Assembly (NCBI GenBank): GCA_025358395.1
Contig: JANYJT010000002.1
Span: 1 to 12,930 of the forward strand
DNA: 12,930 nucleotides
Direction of reading: 5' to 3'
Origin: Bacteroidia bacterium
GTDB lineage: Bacteria > Bacteroidota > Bacteroidia > Bacteroidales > Prolixibacteraceae
Shown: positions 5,859 to 12,930 of the stretch, piece by piece
How positions within the stretch are numbered: position 1 is the first letter of the stretch
How the letters are laid out: each line of letters opens with the position of its first letter
Position numbers and translations under genes: made by a program
Notes under the pieces: generated by a model
Databases searched by the model: none
The model's input: the letters and a program-made list of their open reading frames with translations, nothing else
Told to the model about the DNA's origin: nothing

Positions 5859-7265
5859 TTATCTGATTTTACTGCCTTTCAATGCAAAGAATGTAATGTA
5901 AGCATAACAAATAATCGGGATCAAAAGGGCCCAACGTGCATTGAATGAATCAGTTAATGCACCCATCAGCAATGGAATAACAGCGCCACCTGCAATCAGC
6001 GTGTTGATGATTCCTGAAGCCAGCGGCATTTCAGAAGGATCCAGATCGTTAACAGCCAAAGCAAAAATATTGGGGAACATGATGGAGTTGAAGAATCCAA
6101 TAGAAAGCAAACACCACATTCCAAGGGTTGCCGGAACCATTGAGGCTGCAAGTATCAGAAGCACATTAACGGTTCCGAAAACTCCCAGTGCAACATTGGC
6201 TTTTCCTTTCCCAAGCATCATCAGGAAGAAGTTGACGATGGCAATACCCAGGAAGATAACGCCGTTCATCGGTTGTGAGGTAAATACAAACTGACCTTCT
6301 GTTACCGAAGCGGATGTGATAAACCAGCCTACGAAAAAGGCAAAGACCATGACAACGGCCGAATATTGATATCTTTTTGCAGAAGGCAGATTACTTAACA
6401 GGATGGATCCAAAGAAACGTCCAACCATGGAACCTCCCCAGTAAATAGCGGATAATTTTACAGCAACATCAACCGCAATTCCTCCGCCTTTTAAATAGGG
6501 GGCTATTTGTCCGGCTGTTCCGACTTCCGCGCCTACATAACAGAAAATAGCCAAAGCGCCAAACCAAACCTGAGGTTTCTTAAGTACCGATTTGGATGGA
6601 ATGGTGGTGTCTCCCGTGATTGAAGGAAGCTTGATAAATGTTATCCCGATGGCAATCAGAACTACAAGCGTACCAATGATTACAAAAGGCATCTGAACAA
6701 ATTTGGCAGCTTCGGATGCTGATGCACCAGCTTTAAGAGCCATAACCGCTGGTGCCAATACCAGGATTCCGGCAAGGAAAGGGGCAATTGTACAAGCAAC
6801 ACCATTTAATGCTTGGGTAAGATTCAAACGGGCAGGAGCAGTTTCTTGTGGACCTAATGCTGCAACATAAGGATTAGCGGCCGTCTGGAGAAATACAACG
6901 CCGGTTGCCATGACAAAAACGGCAGCAAGGAACAACGGATAAGACAGAACAGCAACTGCCGGGAAAAACATGTAACTGCCCACAGCCACTAAGACAAGAC
7001 CAGCTATTACACCGTTCTTGTACCCGATTTTCTTAATGATACTCCCCGCTAAAAAGCTGAAACAAGCATACGCGATGAAGAATACGAAATTGACAAGTTG
7101 AGAAAGAAAATTTTCCAAACCAGGATAAAGCGTTTTGAGATCAAATGCCAGTTGCACCTGATCTTTCATGGCAATGTTAAAATTGGTAATAAAACCAAAG
7201 ATGAAGAAGATCGAGGCCATGAAGACCATGCCTAGTCGGAGATTGCTGTTCGGTTTCTGTTCCAT
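5859..7265 (-). CDS. FucP-type sugar MFS transporter
   Basis: 468-aa inner-membrane transporter with about 12 hydrophobic segments along its whole length. The stretch FLQTAANPYVAALGP followed by ARLNLTQALNG is the hallmark of the fucose/glucose/galactose permease (FucP/GluP) branch of the major facilitator superfamily. It likely imports a hexose by cation or proton symport. I chose the ATG at 7265 (MEQKPNSN), not the one 24 bp upstream at 7289, because it follows an A-rich leader and puts the first membrane segment at a typical distance. Compared from memory with E. coli FucP, the proton-linked Asp46 and Glu135 positions look like Ile and Gln, so coupling or substrate may differ. It heads the minus-strand cluster with the ROK kinase and has its own candidate -7 box. 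Confidence 0.9.
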   Translation of the reverse strand: MEQKPNSNLRLGMVFMASIFFIFGFITNFNIAMKDQVQLAFDLKTLYPGLENFLSQLVNFVFFIAYACFSFLAGSIIKKIGYKNGVIAGLVLVAVGSYMFFPAVAVLSYPLFLAAVFVMATGVVFLQTAANPYVAALGPQETAPARLNLTQALNGVACTIAPFLAGILVLAPAVMALKAGASASEAAKFVQMPFVIIGTLVVLIAIGITFIKLPSITGDTTIPSKSVLKKPQVWFGALAIFCYVGAEVGTAGQIAPYLKGGGIAVDVAVKLSAIYWGGSMVGRFFGSILLSNLPSAKRYQYSAVVMVFAFFVGWFITSASVTEGQFVFTSQPMNGVIFLGIAIVNFFLMMLGKGKANVALGVFGTVNVLLILAASMVPATLGMWCLLSIGFFNSIMFPNIFALAVNDLDPSEMPLASGIINTLIAGGAVIPLLMGALTDSFNARWALLIPIICYAYITFFALKGSKIR

Positions 7266-7323
7266 TGATTTAATTTTTAAGTTTATCAAATATTAGTGTG
7301 GTTTTCGATGCAAATAGACTAAA

Positions 7324-7331
7324 CAAATATA
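7324..7331 (-). promoter_or_regulatory. Candidate -7 box for the sugar transporter
   Basis: On the minus strand this reads TATATTTG, an exact TAnnTTTG match, 58 bp before the transporter ATG. A second near-match lies slightly downstream of it. No convincing -33 TTTG is seen. It shares the 155-bp divergent spacer with the gpr promoter. Confidence 0.4.
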
Positions 7332-7388
7332 GAAATAATTCGAACTTGAGGAATAGCCACAACTACATTTTCGAATCTTCTATTTTTC

Positions 7389-7396
7389 TAACTTTG
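7389..7396 (+). promoter_or_regulatory. Candidate -7 box for the gpr-like reductase
   Basis: TAACTTTG matches the Bacteroidota -7 consensus exactly and ends 24 bp before the ATG at 7421, giving a leader of roughly 18-20 nt. A weak -33-like TTTTCG lies upstream. Confidence 0.5.
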
Positions 7397-7420
7397 CCAT
7401 TATAACTCAATTATGAAATT

Positions 7421-8416
7421 ATGGAATATGCACCTTCTCCTCTACGTTATGATAATCAATGCGAGTATCGCCGTTGCGGACGCAGCGGATTGAAACTACC
7501 TATATTGTCTCTTGGCTTATGGCATAATTTTGGCGGCGTTGATACCTATGAAACCGGCAGAAGCATGCTTCGTTACGCTTTCGACAACGGAATCACCCAT
7601 TTCGATCTGGCCAACAATTATGGTCCGCCGCCCGGGTCTGCCGAAGAAAATTTTGGCAGCATCTACCAAAAGGATTTCAAACCCTACCGCGATGAACTCA
7701 TCATCTCCACCAAGGCCGGCTACCTGATGTGGCCCTGTCCTTACGGGGAGTGGGGATCACGCAAATATTTACTTTCAAGCCTGGACCAAAGCCTGAAGCG
7801 GATGAAGCTGGAGTATGTCGATATTTTCTATTCACATCGTCCCGACCCTGAGACTCCACTCGAAGAGACCATGATGGCACTCGATCAGGCTGTCCGTTCG
7901 GGTAAAGCGCTTTATGCCGGCATATCGAATTATCCTGCAGACCAGACAAGTGAAGCAGCTGAAATTCTTCGACGCCTGGGAACGCCCTGTCTCATCCATC
8001 AGCCAAAATATTCGATGTTCGAACGATGGGTCGAAAACGGACTGCTTGATACCGTTGAAAAGGAGGGAATCGGCGTGATCGCTTTTTCTCCGCTTGCGCA
8101 GGGCTTGCTGACCGATCGTTACCTGAACAATATCCCGGAGGGATCCAGGGCTTCCAAATCGTGGGGCTTTTTGAAACCGGAACAGGTAGCTCCGGCAATC
8201 ACAAAGGCAAAAGCATTGAACGATATCGCCCTTCACCGCGGACAGACCCTGGCTCAGATGGCGATTGCCTGGCTGCTCAAAGATCCCAGAGTCACATCGG
8301 TTTTGATTGGCGCAAGTTCGGCGAAACAACTTAGCGATAACCTTCAGTCGCAAAAGATGCTGTATTTTACTTCGGATGAACTGAAAGCGATCGAAGCAAT
8401 CCTGAAAAGCAATTGA
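7421..8416 (+). CDS. gpr: L-glyceraldehyde 3-phosphate reductase (aldo/keto reductase)
   Basis: 331-aa cytoplasmic NADPH-dependent aldo/keto reductase. Long blocks match what I recall of E. coli YghZ/Gpr almost word for word: LSLGLWHNFG, GITHFDLANNYGPPPGSAEE, DELIISTKAGY, LDQSLKRM and LEYVDIFYSHR. The catalytic tetrad is Asp62, Tyr67, Lys98 and His139; the C-terminal VLIGAS stretch belongs to the cofactor-binding region. The E. coli enzyme reduces L-glyceraldehyde 3-phosphate and also methylglyoxal, so a triose or aldehyde detoxification role is likely. It is about 15 residues shorter than the E. coli protein at the C-terminus. It is transcribed alone, divergent from the sugar transporter. 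Its TGA stop is the first element of the shared hairpin with the gene at 8431. Confidence 0.93.
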   Translation: MEYAPSPLRYDNQCEYRRCGRSGLKLPILSLGLWHNFGGVDTYETGRSMLRYAFDNGITHFDLANNYGPPPGSAEENFGSIYQKDFKPYRDELIISTKAGYLMWPCPYGEWGSRKYLLSSLDQSLKRMKLEYVDIFYSHRPDPETPLEETMMALDQAVRSGKALYAGISNYPADQTSEAAEILRRLGTPCLIHQPKYSMFERWVENGLLDTVEKEGIGVIAFSPLAQGLLTDRYLNNIPEGSRASKSWGFLKPEQVAPAITKAKALNDIALHRGQTLAQMAIAWLLKDPRVTSVLIGASSAKQLSDNLQSQKMLYFTSDELKAIEAILKSN

Positions 8417-8468
8417 TATTTCGATAAAATTTATCCGGCGGAAGCCGGATAAATTTTATCGAAATATC
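8415..8468. terminator. Bidirectional hairpin between convergent genes, 25-bp perfect stem
   Basis: Arms 8415-8439 and 8444-8468 are perfectly complementary over 25 bp and close on a GGAA (GNRA-type) tetraloop. The C/G-rich top (CCGGC/GCCGG) is flanked by AAATTTT tracts, so in each direction it looks like an intrinsic terminator with the U-tract inside the stem. It starts inside the gpr TGA stop and contains the last 12 or so codons and stop of the convergent minus-strand gene. Confidence 0.85.
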
Positions 8469-8772
8469 TGAGGGCGCAATCTTGTAATACCTTGTGTTTG
8501 CGTTCCTCGGGGATTACGGCAGCCAGCGCTTTTTGTGTGAAGACCGGCCATCCTTCCTCGTCTGTTCCGGTTTTTTCAGTCAATCCCATTTCCTGGTAAA
8601 GGGTACAACTGCCCAGGTTGATCAGGCTAAGCTTCTCCTCTTTCGAAAAGGGTTGAAAAGTCAGACCGCGTTCGCGGATTCCTACCAGGAACAATACCCC
8701 ATTGAGATCCGGATCGATGTCGAATTGCTTGCCCAAATGGGTGCACAATTCTGTCCAGGTTGAAAATAGCAT
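8431..8772 (-). CDS. Conserved hypothetical protein, 113 aa
   Basis: I recognise this only as a small Bacteroidota-type conserved hypothetical protein; no function is known to me. It is soluble, without signal peptide or membrane segment, and has a mixed helical composition with landmarks GVLFLVGIRERG (25-36), FSKEEKLSLINLGSCTLYQEMGL (42-64) and DEEGWPVF (71-78). The C-terminus (FDKIYPASAG) is encoded by one arm of the shared terminator hairpin, so its last residues are constrained by RNA structure. It is monocistronic with a clear -7 box 17 bp before its ATG. It runs convergent to gpr and divergent from asnS. Confidence 0.8.
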   Translation of the reverse strand: MLFSTWTELCTHLGKQFDIDPDLNGVLFLVGIRERGLTFQPFSKEEKLSLINLGSCTLYQEMGLTEKTGTDEEGWPVFTQKALAAVIPEERKHKVLQDCALRYFDKIYPASAG

Positions 8773-8789
8773 GGCAAAATAATTTCTGA

Positions 8790-8797
8790 CAAAGTTA
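8790..8797 (-). promoter_or_regulatory. Candidate -7 box for the 113-aa hypothetical gene
   Basis: On the minus strand TAACTTTG, an exact TAnnTTTG match ending 17 bp before the ATG at 8772, giving a very short leader of about 11-13 nt. The rest of 8773-9054 holds no gene or repeat; it contains this box and the asnS box. Confidence 0.45.
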
Positions 8798-8989
8798 GCT
8801 CAAATATTATTTACACATCGTTACTGGAAGAAACCACTGAGTTAAACAGGGAAGGATGAAAAGTGAAACAACTCTTCTGTGAGACTAAATCACTTGAAAA
8901 ACTGTGTGTTTCTCAATGTTTCCTCCTTGTAACGCGGTGTAATTTTTCTAAAACAAGCAATGCTGGTGCAGAACAGACGCCAAAATGTG

Positions 8990-8997
8990 TAAATTTG
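8990..8997 (+). promoter_or_regulatory. Candidate -7 box for asnS-rpoN
   Basis: TAAATTTG matches the -7 consensus exactly, 57 bp before the asnS ATG at 9055, giving a leader of about 50 nt. No clear -33 TTTG is seen. No T-box or leader peptide was found in this region. Confidence 0.45.
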
Positions 8998-9054
8998 TGA
9001 CTAAGTATAAAAGTTAACTTGTATTACAATAGTTTTCCCGAAAGAATATTTAAA

Positions 9055-10494
9055 ATGAAAAAAATTCAGATAGCAGAGATATTAAAAACAGGTCAGGTTG
9101 GCGCTGAAATCACGATCAAAGGTTGGGTGCGTACCCGGCGTGGAAGCAAAAATGTAAATTTTATCGCATTAAATGATGGCTCGACCATCAACAATCTGCA
9201 GGTCGTGGCAGAAGTAGAATCCTTTGGGGAAGAGTTTTTCAAAAATATCAACAGCGGTGCTGCCATTGGTGTCACAGGTACACTTGTCGCTTCGGCAGGT
9301 TCCGGACAATCCGTAGAATTGAAGGCCGAAAAAATCGAGATCATCGGATTGTCAGACCCCGACAAATATCCGATCCAGCCCAAAAGGCATTCGCTCGAAT
9401 TTTTGCGCGAGATGGCTCACCTTCGCCCCAGGACGGCTACTTTCAGTGCCGTTTTCCGGATACGGCACGCGATGATTTTCGCCATACACTCTTTTTTCAA
9501 TGAACGTGGATTTTTTAATGTTCACACGCCGATAATCACCAGTTCGGACGCTGAGGGTGCCGGTGAAATGTTTCGCGTAAGCACGCTTCCAGCTATTAAT
9601 CCTCCCTTGAATGAGGAAGGAGCCGTTGATTACAGTCAGGACTTCTTTGGAAAGGCAGCCAATCTAACGGTCTCCGGCCAGCTGGAAGGCGAGCTTTTTG
9701 CCATGGCTTTATCAAAAATATATACTTTCGGCCCTACTTTCCGTGCCGAAAATTCAAATACTTCCCGTCACCTGGCAGAGTTCTGGATGATCGAACCAGA
9801 GGTCGCTTTCTGTGATCTGACTGATAACATGGACCTGGCCGAGGAGTTTTTGAAATACCTCATCAACTACGCACTCGATCACTGCATGGACGACTTATTG
9901 TTTCTGAGCAACAGGCTGGCCGAAGAAGAAAAGGTGAAACCGGCCGACCAGCGTTCGATGGAGTTGATTGAAAAGCTGAGATTTGTCGCAGACAACGATT
10001 TTATCCGGCTCACATATACCGAAGCCATTGAAATTCTAAGAAATTCGAAGCCGAATAAAAAAGGACAATTCCAGTATCCTGTTGGCGGTTATGGTACCGA
10101 TCTTCAGAGCGAGCATGAGCGTTACCTGGTTGAGAAAGAGTTTAAAAAACCTGTGATACTGACGAACTATCCCAAAGAGATCAAAGCTTTTTACATGCGA
10201 CTGGATGACAATGGTCAGACCGTTGCTGCCATGGATGTCCTCTTTCCTCAGATTGGAGAAATTATCGGTGGTTCCCAGCGTGAAGAGCGACTTGAGGTAT
10301 TGGAACAAAGAATGGATGAGATGCACATTCCGAAAGAAGAGATGGAATGGTACCTCGACACAAGGCGCTTCGGTGGATGTCCGCATGCCGGATTTGGCCT
10401 GGGATTTGAAAGACTCATGCTTTTCGTAACCGGGATGGGAAATATCCGTGATGTCATTCCATTTGCCAGGACACCAAAAAACTGCGAGTTTTAA
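9055..10494 (+). CDS. asnS: Asparaginyl-tRNA synthetase
   Basis: 479-aa class II aminoacyl-tRNA synthetase that charges tRNA-Asn with asparagine using ATP in the cytoplasm. An N-terminal OB-fold anticodon-binding domain covers about 1-110 ([20 protein letters not shown]). The catalytic domain has motif 2 at about 229-245 ([15 protein letters not shown]) and motif 3 at 445-456 ([12 protein letters not shown]). The length is normal for a bacterial AsnRS. I start at the ATG at 9055 ([10 protein letters not shown]); a TTG at 9019 would add 12 residues with no family precedent and sits where the leader should be. It is followed after 9 bp by rpoN, so the two are very likely co-transcribed. The presence of AsnRS implies direct Asn-tRNA charging rather than sole reliance on the amidotransferase route. 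Confidence 0.97.
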   Translation: MKKIQIAEILKTGQVGAEITIKGWVRTRRGSKNVNFIALNDGSTINNLQVVAEVESFGEEFFKNINSGAAIGVTGTLVASAGSGQSVELKAEKIEIIGLSDPDKYPIQPKRHSLEFLREMAHLRPRTATFSAVFRIRHAMIFAIHSFFNERGFFNVHTPIITSSDAEGAGEMFRVSTLPAINPPLNEEGAVDYSQDFFGKAANLTVSGQLEGELFAMALSKIYTFGPTFRAENSNTSRHLAEFWMIEPEVAFCDLTDNMDLAEEFLKYLINYALDHCMDDLLFLSNRLAEEEKVKPADQRSMELIEKLRFVADNDFIRLTYTEAIEILRNSKPNKKGQFQYPVGGYGTDLQSEHERYLVEKEFKKPVILTNYPKEIKAFYMRLDDNGQTVAAMDVLFPQIGEIIGGSQREERLEVLEQRMDEMHIPKEEMEWYLDTRRFGGCPHAGFGLGFERLMLFVTGMGNIRDVIPFARTPKNCEF

Positions 10495-10503
10495 TTTGGG
10501 AAA

Positions 10504-11961
10504 ATGCAAAATCTCTCTCTCCAGCAAAGGCTGCTTCAAAAGCTTTCACCACAGCAGATTCAAGTAATTAAGCTGTTGGAGTTGCCTATGCTTCAGCTTG
10601 AGCAACGTATCAAGAAGGAGTTGGAGGAGAATCCGGTTCTTGAGTTGGAGGAGAACGATTTTGACACTCCGGAAGAGGAGGTCTCCAATGATCTGAAGAC
10701 AAAAGAAGACCTGGACAACGAAGAATTTTCTGTTGACGATTACATCAATGATGAAGATGAACCTTCCTACCGATACGAAACAAACAACTATTCTAAAGAC
10801 GAAAAGATCGCGGAGATTCCTTATTCTGAATCCAATTCTTTTCATGAATACTTGCAGGAGCAGCTCTCTATGCTGATGCTTAATGAGGAGGATTCCATTT
10901 TAGCAGAACAAATTATCGGCAATATTGACGAAGATGGCTATTTGCGCCGCGAGTTGGAAGCAATTGTCGACGATGTCGCTTTTGGCCGTAATATATTAAC
11001 CGACGAAAAAAAACTTGCGGGAATTCTGAAGATCATTCAGGATTTGGATCCCGCCGGTGTTGGCGCCAGAGATTTGCGTGAGTCCCTTATGATTCAGCTT
11101 GCCAGAAAAGATTTGCGAAGAGCGGAGATTAAAATGGCCTACCGGATTTTGGAAGATACTTTCGAAGAGTTTACCAAAAAGCACTACGACAAGATTCAAC
11201 GTAAATTCAACATTGAGGATGATGACCTGCGCGATGCCATAGACGAAATTCTCAAACTCAATCCCAAGCCGGGCAGCTCCTTCAGCAACAATCTTAATAG
11301 GGGGAACCAGACCATCATTCCTGATTTTATTCTGGAGATTGTCGATGATGAAATGATTCTCAGCCTTAACCAGAGGAATGTCCCCGAACTGACCATCAGC
11401 AATTATTATGCAAATATGCTGAAGAGCTTTCGTGACAACGGCAGGGGCATGAGCAGCGATCAGAAGGACGCGCTGCAATTTGTCAAGCAGAAGATAGATT
11501 CGGCCAAATGGTTCATCGACGCGATCAAGCAGCGGCAGGAGACTTTGATGATGGTCATGAATGCCATGCTGCAGTTTCAACGTGAATTTTTTGTCGAGGG
11601 CGACGAAACCAGATTGAAACCAATGATTTTGAAAGATATTGCCGATCTGACAGGTCTTGATATCTCTACTATTTCGCGCGTTTCCAATAGTAAATTTATC
11701 CAGACCCATTTTGGGATCTACTCGTTGAAATATTTCTTCTCTGAGTCAATGCAGAAAGAGGATGGGGAGGAGGTCTCAACCCGTGAGATCAAATCCATTT
11801 TGAAGGAATGTATAGGCAATGAGAACAAGCAAAAACCTGTGACGGATGATGAACTTGCCAATATACTGAAAGACATGGGATACAACATTGCCCGGCGCAC
11901 TGTTGCCAAATACCGCGAGCAGCTGGATATTCCTGTCGCCCGAATGCGCAAAGAGCTTTAA
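10504..11961 (+). CDS. rpoN: RNA polymerase sigma-54 factor
   Basis: 485-aa sigma factor that directs RNA polymerase to -24/-12 promoters and needs an AAA+ enhancer-binding activator to open them. Region I (about 1-50) is Gln/Leu-rich and begins SLQQRLLQKLSPQQIQVIKLL. A strongly acidic region II (50-110) follows. Core-binding landmarks are IGNIDEDGYL (138-147) and LDPAGVGARDL (181-191). The DNA-binding part has WFIDAIKQRQETL (336-348), a helix-turn-helix at about 371-414 (LKDIADLTGLDISTISRVS), and the diagnostic RpoN box ARRTVAKYR (463-471) near the C-terminus. Length is typical. Nine bases separate it from asnS. No sigma-54 activator is encoded here; the neighbouring response regulator is OmpR-type. 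Its stop lies 4 bp from the stop of the convergent regulator gene with no terminator in between. Confidence 0.97.
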   Translation: MQNLSLQQRLLQKLSPQQIQVIKLLELPMLQLEQRIKKELEENPVLELEENDFDTPEEEVSNDLKTKEDLDNEEFSVDDYINDEDEPSYRYETNNYSKDEKIAEIPYSESNSFHEYLQEQLSMLMLNEEDSILAEQIIGNIDEDGYLRRELEAIVDDVAFGRNILTDEKKLAGILKIIQDLDPAGVGARDLRESLMIQLARKDLRRAEIKMAYRILEDTFEEFTKKHYDKIQRKFNIEDDDLRDAIDEILKLNPKPGSSFSNNLNRGNQTIIPDFILEIVDDEMILSLNQRNVPELTISNYYANMLKSFRDNGRGMSSDQKDALQFVKQKIDSAKWFIDAIKQRQETLMMVMNAMLQFQREFFVEGDETRLKPMILKDIADLTGLDISTISRVSNSKFIQTHFGIYSLKYFFSESMQKEDGEEVSTREIKSILKECIGNENKQKPVTDDELANILKDMGYNIARRTVAKYREQLDIPVARMRKEL

Positions 11962-11965
11962 GCAA

Positions 11966-12667
11966 TTATACTACAAACTTGTATCCAATGCCTTTGAGCG
12001 TACGGATATGATCGTTGCCGATTTTTTCCCTGAGTTTTCTGATGTGGACATCAATGGTCCTGTCGCCAACGATGACATTGTCGCCCCATACAGCTTTGTA
12101 AATTTCATCGCGTAAGAAAACTTTGTCAGGCTTGGAAACGAGCAATGAAAGGAGTTCAAATTCCTTCCGGGGAAGCATCATCTCCCGGTCGTCGATCTGA
12201 AGCGTATATTTTTCCTTATCAATGATCAGGTTCCCAATATGAAGTACTTTTTCCTGCTCATTCGTTTCTGCTGAAGCGCCGCCACTCCTTTTCAACAAGG
12301 CTTTTACCCTGCTAATCAATACTTTTGGACGTATTGGTTTGGTAATGTAGTCGTCAGCACCGGCATCAAAACCTGCTATTTGAGAATAGTCTTCGCCACG
12401 GGCAGTCAGAAATGCAATCACAACATCCCGGAATCCAGGGAGCTTTCTTATCTCCTCGCATGCAGCAATACCGTCCATCTCAGGCATCATCACATCAAGA
12501 ATGACCAGATCAGGCTTTACTTTGGTTACCATCTGGATGGCCTCTTTTCCGTTTCTTCCGGTAAAAACTTTAAACCCTTCCCGTTCGAGGTTGTAGCTCA
12601 CAAATTCGAGAATATCTTCTTCATCGTCGACCAGGAGAATGCGGGGGGTGTTGTCCTTTTCCATCAT
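11966..12667 (-). CDS. OmpR/PhoB-family response regulator
   Basis: 233-aa cytoplasmic DNA-binding response regulator. The receiver domain (about 8-120) has the acidic pair Asp14/Asp15, the phospho-acceptor Asp58 (LVILDVMMPEMDG), Thr88 and Lys110 (ITKPI). The C-terminal winged helix (about 135-233) ends in VWGDNVIVGDRTIDVHIRKLREK and IRTLKGIGYKFV, the PhoB/OmpR pattern. It is expected to be phosphorylated by the kinase whose end lies just upstream. Either of two adjacent ATGs (12667 or 12664) could start it. It resembles PhoB/RprY-type regulators, but the regulon cannot be inferred. A 24-bp palindrome sits 13 bp before the start codon. Confidence 0.95.
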   Translation of the reverse strand: MMEKDNTPRILLVDDEEDILEFVSYNLEREGFKVFTGRNGKEAIQMVTKVKPDLVILDVMMPEMDGIAACEEIRKLPGFRDVVIAFLTARGEDYSQIAGFDAGADDYITKPIRPKVLISRVKALLKRSGGASAETNEQEKVLHIGNLIIDKEKYTLQIDDREMMLPRKEFELLSLLVSKPDKVFLRDEIYKAVWGDNVIVGDRTIDVHIRKLREKIGNDHIRTLKGIGYKFVV

Positions 12668-12680
12668 ATTTTTTTTGTGT

Positions 12681-12704
12681 AGAGACGCATAATTATGCGT
12701 CTCT
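12681..12704. repeat. 24-bp perfect palindrome before the response regulator
   Basis: AGAGACGCAT, centre AATT, then ATGCGTCTCT: a perfect 24-bp palindrome in the 122-bp gap between the kinase and regulator genes. On the minus transcript it is followed by an A-run, not a T-run, so it is not an intrinsic terminator. Palindromes of the form AGAGACGC...GCGTCTCT are familiar to me as dispersed repeats in several bacterial genomes, so a REP-like element is likely, but copy number cannot be seen here. An operator for the regulator is the alternative. Confidence 0.7.
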
Positions 12705-12789
12705 GCGGTATCATTGGGTTTTATTTTAATGTCTGTATAATATTATAAAAATAGCTTAATTTTTTGATCAACAGTTTTTTTGCCAGGGA

Positions 12790-12930
12790 TTATTTTGTCA
12801 GCTTTCCTTTTTCGAGAGCAAAAGTGAATGTTGTTCCACCATCCGGGACACTTTTCACATGGATTTTCTGTTTGTGCGCTTCGATGATGTGTTTGACAAT
12901 CGACAAGCCCAATCCGGTACCTCCCTGCAT
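12790..12930 (-). CDS. Sensor histidine kinase, C-terminal end only
   Basis: The last 46 codons of a kinase that runs off the right edge. They begin within the ATP-binding domain at [17 protein letters not shown], the G2 box plus following helix of HATPase_c, and continue through a GGTTFTFAL strand to the stop. The two Met-like positions at the edge are internal, so no start is implied. It precedes the response regulator on the same strand and is the natural partner, as a PhoR/EnvZ-type kinase. The sensing domain lies outside the window. The 122-bp gap to the regulator is A/T-rich and holds the palindrome. Confidence 0.9.
   Translation of the reverse strand: MQGGTGLGLSIVKHIIEAHKQKIHVKSVPDGGTTFTFALEKGKLTK

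Noticed and set aside
7266..7289. Upstream ATG for the sugar transporter at 7289
   Set aside because: It adds eight residues translated from the A-rich leader; the ATG at 7265 is better placed, though the alternative is not excluded.
8856..8882. Eight-codon ORF as a leader peptide for asnS
   Set aside because: It lies upstream of the likely asnS promoter, has no run of Asn codons, and no attenuator hairpin follows.
9019..9054. TTG-started N-terminal extension of asnS
   Set aside because: The ATG at 9055 gives the standard AsnRS N-terminus; the extra 12 residues fall in the predicted leader.
10036..11709. Minus-strand ORFs opposite asnS and rpoN
   Set aside because: They are antisense shadows of two confidently identified genes and show no family motifs.
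11966..12667. Response regulator as the sigma-54 activator for the adjacent rpoN
   Set aside because: It has an OmpR/PhoB winged helix and no AAA+ domain, so it cannot act as an enhancer-binding activator.

Overview
The window reads as chromosomal DNA of a member of the Bacteroidota, probably the Bacteroidales. No start codon has a Shine-Dalgarno sequence; most are preceded by A/T-rich leaders. Several intergenic regions carry exact matches to the Bacteroidota -7 promoter element TAnnTTTG. The gene content (FucP-type sugar transporter, ROK sugar kinase, AAA_14/DUF4143 ATPase, asparaginyl-tRNA synthetase followed by sigma-54) also fits this phylum. No rRNA, tRNA, CRISPR array, transposase or prophage gene was seen.

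Layout. (1) 1-1601, minus strand: the first 533 codons of a large membrane-anchored protein of unknown function that runs off the left edge. A long plus-strand ORF over the same stretch is its antisense shadow. (2) 1602-3273: an A/T-rich spacer, then four direct repeats in exact 33-bp phase, ending 5 bp before a plus-strand AAA+ ATPase with a DUF4143/PD-(D/E)xK-like C-terminus. This repeat-plus-ATPase module is the most unusual item in the window. (3) 3483-7265, minus strand: a cluster reading sugar MFS transporter, 18-bp hairpin, ROK kinase, SixA-like histidine phosphatase, corrinoid (B12-binding) protein. (4) 7266-7420: a divergent promoter region, then a plus-strand L-glyceraldehyde-3-phosphate reductase (gpr-like aldo/keto reductase). 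(5) 8415-8468: a perfect 25-bp-stem hairpin shared by the ends of gpr and a convergent 113-aa conserved hypothetical gene. (6) 9055-11961, plus strand: asnS and rpoN, 9 bp apart and probably one operon. (7) 11966-12930, minus strand: an OmpR/PhoB-type response regulator, a 24-bp perfect palindrome, and the C-terminal end of its presumed sensor kinase, which runs off the right edge.

How the parts may work together. The transporter and ROK kinase form a plausible import-and-phosphorylate pair for a hexose, and gpr detoxifies or reduces triose-type aldehydes. The corrinoid protein has no methyltransferase partner in the window; the convergent ATPase module lies where downstream operon members would be expected. 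The kinase and response regulator are an EnvZ/PhoR-like pair unrelated to sigma-54 activation, since the regulator lacks an AAA+ domain. All family assignments come from motifs read by eye, without database searches.
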